A stretch of DNA of 33,832 nucleotides from Candidatus Woesearchaeota archaeon (lineage in GTDB: Archaea; Nanobdellota; Nanobdellia; Woesearchaeales; GW2011-AR4): assembly GCA_016185845.1 (NCBI GenBank), contig JACPMV010000007.1:1-33832 (forward strand), written 5' to 3'. The translations under genes and the position numbers were made by a program. The stretch's first letter is position 1. Each line of letters begins with the position of its first letter. Below are positions 27,217-33,832 of this stretch, one piece after another. The notes below the pieces were generated by a model. It saw only the letters and a program-made list of their open reading frames with translations. It was not told where the DNA came from and ran no database searches.

Positions 27217-27404
27217 TATTAAAATTTAATATAATTTATGCTTAATTAAGTATAAATAAAGTATATTTATTTTTATTTTATACCTTTTTAAGGATAAAAT
27301 AAGTATATTAAAAGAATAAATAAAGGATATATAAATTTTTAATTTAATTCAATTCCCGACCATACAACAATCTTTAAATACAATAATAAAAACATAGTTT
27401 TCCA

Positions 27405-28604
27405 ATGGCCAGTAAAAAGGTGGTGGATTACATACGCGGGCTTCTGCAAAAGGGTTATGATATTTCCACAATAAAAAACACAATGCTGAAGTACGGATAT
27501 TCCAGCCAGGATATAAGCGAAGCTGTGAATGAAATTTACCATCCGACAATAAGGCACGAGATTCATCTCGGCAAAACTACAATTTTCGCATTGATATTTA
27601 TTGTATTGTCGGTAGCCGGCACCATATCCTTTTTTTATTACAATCCTCCAAAAGCCCCTTCAAATCTTCTTGACCTGAGCCTCAAGCCTGTAAAAACAAG
27701 TGCTGAAGCAGGGCAAATCATTTCATTCATCCAGGAGCTGTCAAACAAAGGATCTTCCAACAGATTTGATGTTGTCGTAAGGCAGGAAGTTATTGATTCA
27801 AGGACTTTCAAAATTGTAACATCTAAGTCAGAGTCAAGGGCAATAGAAACGTTTACCACAACTCCTGCGGAAATTGTGATTCCGGAAGATACGCCTGCCG
27901 GAGATTATATACTGAGGGTGATTGCAGAGTACGACGGCAAAAAGGCCCCTGCAACCCTCCCTGTAAAAGTGCTGCCGGCAAGAAAATTGGGATGTTTTGA
28001 CGGCATAAAAAACCAGAATGAAGCAAGCACTGACTGCGGCGGAATATGCAGGCCGTGCGAAACCCAATCGCAAGAATGCGATGATCAAAACCAATGCACT
28101 GAAGATATTCTGGAAGATGAAAAATGCGCAAACAAACCAATTGAGCCGTGCTGCGGCAACAGCCTTTGCGAGTTTGACGAGACAGAGGAAAGCTGCAGCG
28201 CAGACTGCGGGGCAATTTTGGAAATCTCGACATCAAGCTTAGATGAGATAAAAAATATAGCGCTGGCCAATCCCTCAAAAGCATTGCAGGAATGCGGCAA
28301 AATTGAAATTCCTGATCTTAGGGATACATGCATAAGCAGCATAGGGGAAGCTCAAAAAGACAAAGAATACTGCGCAAGAATACAGGGCGAAAGGATTAAG
28401 GATTTATGCTATGCAAATATAGCAAAGCTCAGCAATGACAACTCAATATGCCAGAATATATTATTTGCACCAAGAAGGGATGCGTGCTACATGAATTTCA
28501 TGATTGACAACGAGGACTATACCGTATGCGAGAAGCTTACAGACTCAAATTCCAGGTACCAGTGCGAGTCATTGAGGCAGCTGCACCAGGTAAGCCAAGG
28601 ATAA
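27405..28604 (+). CDS. Single-TM Cys-rich protein with N-terminal small helical (UBA-like) domain
   Basis: 399 aa: VVDYIRGLLQKGYDISTIKNTMLKYGYSSQDISEAVNEI, then a TM segment (TTIFALIFIVLSVAGTISFFYY), a beta domain and repeated Cys motifs. TATA ctttaaata upstream. Confidence 0.75.
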   Translation: MASKKVVDYIRGLLQKGYDISTIKNTMLKYGYSSQDISEAVNEIYHPTIRHEIHLGKTTIFALIFIVLSVAGTISFFYYNPPKAPSNLLDLSLKPVKTSAEAGQIISFIQELSNKGSSNRFDVVVRQEVIDSRTFKIVTSKSESRAIETFTTTPAEIVIPEDTPAGDYILRVIAEYDGKKAPATLPVKVLPARKLGCFDGIKNQNEASTDCGGICRPCETQSQECDDQNQCTEDILEDEKCANKPIEPCCGNSLCEFDETEESCSADCGAILEISTSSLDEIKNIALANPSKALQECGKIEIPDLRDTCISSIGEAQKDKEYCARIQGERIKDLCYANIAKLSNDNSICQNILFAPRRDACYMNFMIDNEDYTVCEKLTDSNSRYQCESLRQLHQVSQG

Positions 28605-28691
28605 ATTCAATAAAAATAATCCCAAAATGGGCTATATATTTTATATAAAATAAAAACATAACATTTAAATATTAGGTGCCTATAAGATTAT

Positions 28692-28790
28692 TTATTATGG
28701 CAAATAGCAATATGTGGGCAGATATTAGTATTCTGAATCTGATTAGGCCTGCCCATAAGACACTGGCTACAGTGTTTATGTGCTGATTGC
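28692..28790 (+). ncRNA. Candidate structured small RNA or leader
   Basis: TATA-like catttaaata at about 28662-28671; stem TGGGCAG (28715-28721)/CTGCCCA (28749-28755); perfect hairpin ACACTG-gcta-CAGTGT (28760-28775). Confidence 0.35.
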
Positions 28791-28836
28791 CGATTTTAGC
28801 GCTTAAATTTTTCTAAAACAACCGGAGGTGTTAAAA

Positions 28837-28944
28837 TTGGAGCAAAAGACCAAACTAAGTTCTGCGGAACGCGAAAAAAAATTTGTTGAAGATTTGTTAA
28901 GTGTTGATTTCAACAACCGTTCTGAAGAATCCAAGTTCAAGTAA
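28837..28944 (+). CDS. Small hypothetical ORF, 35 aa, TTG start
   Basis: Strong SD ggaggtg upstream of TTG; translation MEQKTKLSSAEREKKFVEDLLSVDFNNRSEESKFK. Confidence 0.4.
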   Translation: MEQKTKLSSAEREKKFVEDLLSVDFNNRSEESKFK

Positions 28945-29081
28945 AATGAAGAGCTATACAAAATGAGCAAACTGGAAAATAAACATTTAAATAGTAGCTG
29001 GAATTTCATCCCTTTCATGATTAGGCAAGATTATTATAGGTGCAGCTGTTGTTGCTAGAATTCTGCCATTGTTTTATTTAA

Positions 29082-29231
29082 GCGAGGGTGCCCAAGCGGC
29101 TAAGGGGAGCGGCTGCAAAGCAGCCATACGAGCTGAGAAATCGGCAATGAGTTTGCGCAATTCCCGCTTTATCATGGGTTCGAGAGATGCAAGCTACCGA
29201 TGCTTCGCATCCGGATTTCCCATCCCTCGCT
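29082..29231 (+). tRNA. pre-tRNA-Cys(GCA) with two introns (29119-29162 and 29185-29217)
   Basis: Acceptor GCGAGGG/CCCTCGC, D-stem CCC/GGG, anticodon stem AGCGG (29108-29112)/CCGCT (29164-29168), anticodon GCA at 29115-29117, T-stem ATGGG/CCCAT, U73. Removing 44 + 33 nt leaves a 73-nt class I tRNA. Confidence 0.9.
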
Positions 29232-29276
29232 TTTTTATATTTATATAAGATAAATTAAGAAAAGGTGAATGAAGAA

Positions 29277-29345
29277 ATGAAAAAAACAAAAATAAGGGGA
29301 TTTAGTGATTTAGTTGGTTATTCCGTGTGTTGCTGCTTCTGTTAG
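29277..29345 (+). CDS. 22-codon Cys-rich mini-ORF (candidate leader peptide)
   Basis: MKKTKIRGFSDLVGYSVCCCFC followed by TAG; SD-like ggtg upstream; lies between tRNA-Cys and cysS. Confidence 0.4.
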   Translation: MKKTKIRGFSDLVGYSVCCCFC

Positions 29346-29410
29346 AATTTTCAGTTAAAAATTTTTAATTTTCATTGACAATAAATAAAAAATTATTTGA
29401 GGTGCTATAA

Positions 29411-29767
29411 ATGAGTATAACAAGATATGAAAGTGCAAGAAAAGACGGAGGGTTTACTCCTGTTTATTTTGTGGATTATGGAAAGCTTAAATCTAGGGTT
29501 GGTGGCCAATCTGAAATAGATTTGGCAGATTATGTGGCTATTGCAAAAGAAATTGGAAAGGATGATGACGTGCAGGTACATTATATACACACTAATGGCC
29601 AAATAATCAGAATTTTTATTAAAGGAGGGGAATGGAAAGCAAAAAGCGCAATCCCTATAGGCACCGTACATCCTGAAAGATTTTCGCAGGTTATTCCAAA
29701 TAAAGCAGGATTGACAGAAAGTCAAGTAAACCGGGCTGTAAGAAGGACATTAAAAGAACTGCTATAA
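29411..29767 (+). CDS. Hypothetical protein, 118 aa
   Basis: gaggtg SD upstream of [29 protein letters not shown]...; no family recognised. Confidence 0.7.
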   Translation: MSITRYESARKDGGFTPVYFVDYGKLKSRVGGQSEIDLADYVAIAKEIGKDDDVQVHYIHTNGQIIRIFIKGGEWKAKSAIPIGTVHPERFSQVIPNKAGLTESQVNRAVRRTLKELL

Positions 29768-29805
29768 CAAAACAATTAAAAACAAGTGAGAAAAGGCAGT
29801 ATAAT

Positions 29806-31234
29806 ATGGTGCTTAAACTATACAACACATTAAATAGGAAAAAGGAATCATTTAAGCCAATTAAAGCCAACTTTGTGGGCATGTATTCATGCGGGCCAAA
29901 CAGGATTACTAAGTAATTCTGGGCATGCCGTCTATGATTTCGCCCACATAGGCAACTTCAGGGCTTATATATGCAGTGATATTCTTAAAAGGTACTTGAA
30001 ATACTCAGGCTTTAAAGTAAAGCACGTCATGAACATTACAGACGTAGATGACAAAACGATAAAAGGCGCAAACAAGGAAGGAATTTCTTTGAAGGAGTAC
30101 ACTTCAAGATATGAAAATGCATTCTTCGAGGATTTAAAAACATTAAACATTGACAAGGCTGATATTTTTCCAAGAGCGACTGAGCACATTCCAGAGATGG
30201 TTTCAATAATTAAAAAATTACTGAAGAATAATCTTGCCTACAAAAGCGAAGACGGCAGCGTTTATTACAACATTTCCAAGTTCAGGGGTTATGGAAAACT
30301 GTCGCATACAAAAGTAAAAGGGCTGAAGGAAGGCGCCAGGGTCAAGCAGGATTCCTATGAAAAGGGGGAAGCAAAGGATTTTGCCTTGTGGAAAGCCTAT
30401 GACAAGGAAGACGGAAATGTAGTTTGGAAAACTGAGATTGGCGATGGAAGGCCCGGATGGCATATTGAATGCTCGGCAATGTCCATAAAGCATTTAGGCG
30501 AGCATTTTGACATACATGGGGGAGGTGTTGACTTGATATTTCCCCATCACGAGAATGAAATTGCTCAGAGCGAGGGCTCTACAAAGAAGAAATTCGTAAA
30601 TTACTGGTTCCACAACGAGCATCTGCTTGTGAACGGGCAGAAAATGTCTAAGTCATTGGGGAATTTCTACACTTTAAGGGATTTATTGAATAAAGGCCAG
30701 AATCCAAAGGCAATAAGGTATTTGCTGTTGTCCGCTAATTACAGGGTTCAGCTTAATTTTACTGAAGAAGCTGTAAAAGCTGCTGAACATGCAGTGCAAA
30801 GGCTGAATGATTTCATGATAAAGCTAAAGGAAGTGAAGAATAGCAGTGGCAATAAGAATATTTCAAAATTAATCGATAAAGCCAAAAATGAATTCCAGAA
30901 AGCAATGGATGACGACCTGAACATCAGCGCTGCTTTGTCCCATATTTTTGAGTTTGTCAAGGAAATAAATACCCTGATGATGGAGAATAAGATTGGGAAA
31001 GGCGATTCCAAAAAAATAACTGATTTGATGCACGATTTTGACAAAGTTTTAGGAATTCTTGAAGAGAAAGAGGAAAAGCTGCCGGCAGAATTAAAGAAAT
31101 TGATTGATGAAAGGGAAAAGGCAAGGAAAGAAAAAGATTTTACGAGAGCGGACAGGATAAGAAATGAACTGAAGGAAAAAGGGATAGTTCTTGAGGATAC
31201 TAAAGACGGGATTAGGTGGAAGAAAATAAGTTAA
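29806..31234 (+). CDS. cysS: Cysteinyl-tRNA synthetase, interrupted by a 28-nt BHB intron (29900-29927)
   Basis: Exon 1 [31 protein letters not shown]-; exon 2 [23 protein letters not shown]...GWHIECSAM...[19 protein letters not shown]...KMSKSLGNF. Spliced length is 467 codons including stop. The ORF track starts at 29873 in the unspliced frame. Confidence 0.93.
29900..29927 (+). other. 28-nt BHB intron in cysS pre-mRNA
   Basis: Inner helix CAGGATTAC-taa-GTAATTCTG; 5' bulge AAA; central helix GGCC/GGCA (3 pairs plus one mismatch); 3' bulge TGC. Cutting after the second nt of each bulge yields TGC GGG CCA ACC GTC TAT GAT = CGPTVYD. Confidence 0.88.
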
Positions 31235-31238
31235 AAGA

Positions 31239-32348
31239 TTAGCGATCCATTCTAGATAAATTATGTTCAGCTTCATGGCTTGAAATTGGCGTACCCCTAT
31301 AATCTGCTTCAAGAACATTACCCGCAACTGACGGACTTAGCCTTAATAAAATAGAATCGTCTCTTGTCCTACTTCTTGAATTAAATTTTATATTAGGTAA
31401 TCTCATTTGGTGTGTTGTAACAAAAACAAATCCTCCATTAGGAGAATGCGTATAATCTAATTCCAAATGCCTTTCCAACTCCAAAAATTTTTCGACGGGC
31501 AGCCTTTTTTGATCTAATGCGTTAACAATATCTTTATCTAGGAAGTATATTCCCACATTTTGTCCAATAACAAAAACTCCATGATCCATCAAATCGGCCA
31601 ATGATCTGCCATCGGCATCAATGCTATTTTGAATAGTAAGTGCTTCATTTAGTCCATAGCTAGTTAGGACTTTAGAGCTCTGCACTCCAAATCTAGCGGT
31701 GAAATTAGCAACTAGTGCTTCGGAATCTCCACTTGAGGATTGTCTTTTTAGTAAACCATAGAATATTTTATTTACATCAGGTTGATAAATCCCATTCCTT
31801 GCCAAATGTGGCTGAAGATTTGAGTATGCTCTAATCGCTTCTTGTATATTACGAGCACTATAAAAAGATACGATATCATCTGCAATTCCATAATTAATCC
31901 CGATACCAGCTAACCTTCCAGACAAAGACAATTGGGCCGGAGTTAGCTCAGAATAACTATCTTGGCTCGGCTGAGAAACATTTTGAGGGAATGTATCGTC
32001 TCTAGGTTCTAATTCGTATCCTATTAGATTTGTTAGTCTAATGCTCCCATGTTCAGAGCGTCCTTTAGGCGATTTAAGTTCTTTTAGCAGTACTGTATCA
32101 TGGCTTGATTTAGCTAACTCATAAAGTTCTCTTCTATTAGCAATCGCACTTCTTTCATTTCTGCGCCATGAATGTTTGCTTGACTGCCTTCTCCTTACTT
32201 TGCCACTAAAAGGAACATAAATAGTGGTAGTGGGGCCAAAAGTTTGTTGAATTCGCATATCTCTTCGAAATTTGGCAGAATCATGTTCAACAGCCAATTC
32301 CAAATCACCAAAATCTCCAGAATGTCCATTTCCGTTTGAGTTATTCAT
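31239..32348 (-). CDS. Hypothetical protein
   Basis: About 369 aa from MNNSNGNGHSGDFGDLELAV (the ORF-track start is at 32363); no family recognised. Confidence 0.65.
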   Translation of the reverse strand: MNNSNGNGHSGDFGDLELAVEHDSAKFRRDMRIQQTFGPTTTIYVPFSGKVRRRQSSKHSWRRNERSAIANRRELYELAKSSHDTVLLKELKSPKGRSEHGSIRLTNLIGYELEPRDDTFPQNVSQPSQDSYSELTPAQLSLSGRLAGIGINYGIADDIVSFYSARNIQEAIRAYSNLQPHLARNGIYQPDVNKIFYGLLKRQSSSGDSEALVANFTARFGVQSSKVLTSYGLNEALTIQNSIDADGRSLADLMDHGVFVIGQNVGIYFLDKDIVNALDQKRLPVEKFLELERHLELDYTHSPNGGFVFVTTHQMRLPNIKFNSRSRTRDDSILLRLSPSVAGNVLEADYRGTPISSHEAEHNLSRMDR

Positions 32349-32409
32349 AAAAAGCCTCCACAAGTTCCATATAAACTACTAATTTTTAATTACACATATT
32401 TAAACATTT

Positions 32410-33832
32410 CTAAAACTCAACCTCAATCTCTAGGTCCTGCACTGTCGTCCTGCCTCGTGTGGGCTCGAAAGCAATCTGCTCTGCCGATGTCGCTGCCTTT
32501 ATCTCCGCTTCGACAGAATCAAAGTCCTTTTCCTCGACTTTTGACCTTATTATCAGCTTCTTAACCGGATACTTCAGTGATTTCTGGTTTTCGGTTTTCT
32601 TCTTCCTGGCAAACTCTACAACTGCAACGACAAAATCTCCGATGTGCTCTGCATGCTCATCAATTATGTTTAAGTCTGGCCATTTTGTGAGATGGATGCT
32701 TTTTGCTGTTTCATATTTTTTATAATATAATTGATATAACTCCTCTGTTATGAACGGCATTATCGGAGCCATCAGTTTTATTATTGTAAGCAATGAATGG
32801 TATAATGTGTATTGCGAGGACAATCTTGCTTCTTTGCCCCTTGTGCCTGCATTGTACAGCCTGTCTTTTGCAAGCTCAAGATAATTGTCGCAGTAAGTGT
32901 GCCAAAAGAATGTCTCTGTTTCCAGCTTGGTGTGCATGTACTCGTAATTATTAAAATTCTCGGTTGCTGATTTTACAACTTTGCTTAATTTTGACAATAG
33001 CCATCTGTCAACCGGCTCTAATTTTGCTGGCTTGTCAAATTGATAGTCGGCAAGGTGCATAAAGGCAAACTTTGAAGCATTCCAGATTTTTGTTATGAAC
33101 TTGCTTCCTGTAACCAAGTCTTTTTCCTGGAACGGCAAGTCATCTCCGAGCCTTGAGCCTGCTGCCCAGAACCTCAAAGAGTCTGCAGAATATTTCTTAA
33201 CCATTTCCCTTGGATCAATTATATTCCCCTTTGATTTTGACATTTTCTTGCCGTGCGGGTCCAAAGCCCAGCCGGAAATCATCACATTATTCCATGGAAC
33301 TTCTTTGTGGTGGAAATAGCTCTTTACAACAGTGTTGAAAAGCCAGAAAGTTATTATATCGTGGGCTTGAGGGCGAAGGCTCATCGGATGGAGTTTTTTC
33401 TGCAAAGCCTTGTCTTCAAACAATCCAATTGCAATATCGGGAGTTAGAGAAGAAGTTGCCCATGTGTCCAAAACATCTTTTTCCCCTATAAACTCACTAG
33501 AGCCGCACTTGCATTTCTTGTTCGGCTTATCCGCTAACGGATCAACTGGCAATTGCTTTTCATCTGCAAAGATTATTTCGCTGCATTTCTTGCAGTACCA
33601 TACCGGAATCGGGACTCCAAAATGCCTCTGCCTTGATATGTTCCAGTCCCACTTTAATCCGTTAATCCAGTTTTCGTATCTTGAGCGCATATGCTCAGGA
33701 TGCCATTTTATCTTTTTTCCATATACTACAAAATCATCCTTCAAGTCAAGATATTTGATGAACCACTGCTCTGTTGTCAGGATCTCGATGTCTGTCTCGC
33801 ATCTTTCATGGACATTAACGACATGCCTTATC
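32410..33832 (-). CDS. valS: Valyl-tRNA synthetase, C-terminal part (truncated by window edge)
   Basis: VNVHERCETDIEILTTEQWFIKYLDLKDD, RQRHFGVPIPVWYC, KKMSKSKGNIIDPREMV, and an anticodon-binding domain. The frame is open to the window end. Confidence 0.93.
   Translation of the reverse strand, partial: IRHVVNVHERCETDIEILTTEQWFIKYLDLKDDFVVYGKKIKWHPEHMRSRYENWINGLKWDWNISRQRHFGVPIPVWYCKKCSEIIFADEKQLPVDPLADKPNKKCKCGSSEFIGEKDVLDTWATSSLTPDIAIGLFEDKALQKKLHPMSLRPQAHDIITFWLFNTVVKSYFHHKEVPWNNVMISGWALDPHGKKMSKSKGNIIDPREMVKKYSADSLRFWAAGSRLGDDLPFQEKDLVTGSKFITKIWNASKFAFMHLADYQFDKPAKLEPVDRWLLSKLSKVVKSATENFNNYEYMHTKLETETFFWHTYCDNYLELAKDRLYNAGTRGKEARLSSQYTLYHSLLTIIKLMAPIMPFITEELYQLYYKKYETAKSIHLTKWPDLNIIDEHAEHIGDFVVAVVEFARKKKTENQKSLKYPVKKLIIRSKVEEKDFDSVEAEIKAATSAEQIAFEPTRGRTTVQDLEIEVEF

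Noticed and set aside
27160-27400. AT-rich region with repeated agtata/aagtat motifs as a possible CRISPR or iteron array
   Set aside because: Repeats are short and irregular and fit promoter/operator sequence; no CRISPR array with regular spacers was seen anywhere in the window.
29082-29231. Class II tRNA (Leu/Ser) with a long variable arm
   Set aside because: Initially considered because of length, but the anticodon stem AGCGG/CCGCT, GCA anticodon, 5-nt variable loop and U73 fit tRNA-Cys once two introns are removed.
29873-31234. ORF-track cysS start giving [22 protein letters not shown]
   Set aside because: The N-terminus is intron read-through; the authentic start is at 29806 with splicing restoring CGPTVYD.

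Overview
The window looks archaeal, probably from a DPANN-type genome (my inference from gene content, promoters and bulge-helix-bulge (BHB) introns; no database search was run). Left part: 5' end of pyrB, a homocysteine S-methyltransferase family protein, a CBS-pair/Zn-ribbon protein, a protein with duplicated nucleotidyltransferase domains, and two orphan ORFs behind a duplicated promoter and structured leader. Middle (about 6.3-27.2 kb, minus strand): two paralogous surface-protein clusters. Each has a small DNA-binding protein at its head (AbrB-like or RHH-like, both missed by the ORF track), a large N-terminally anchored protein, an Ig-like secreted protein and a Cys-rich helical protein, and each has a multi-TM membrane protein at its distal end. 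One cluster carries a VanY-like M15 peptidase domain. A hicBA pair lies between them, with hicA interrupted by a 91-bp nested palindrome. Right part: a cysteine-decoding locus followed by an orphan ORF and the valS C-terminal part. The strongest findings are in the cysteine locus. (1) cysS is interrupted by a 28-nt insertion that folds as a BHB; cutting at the standard positions restores the [13 protein letters not shown] signature exactly. (2) The neighbouring tRNA-Cys(GCA) gene has two BHB introns, at 37/38 and in the T-loop at 59/60. (3) Between them lies a 22-codon ORF ending CCCFC. Further findings are the hicA palindrome element and a 46-bp tandem duplication that splits a surface-protein gene.
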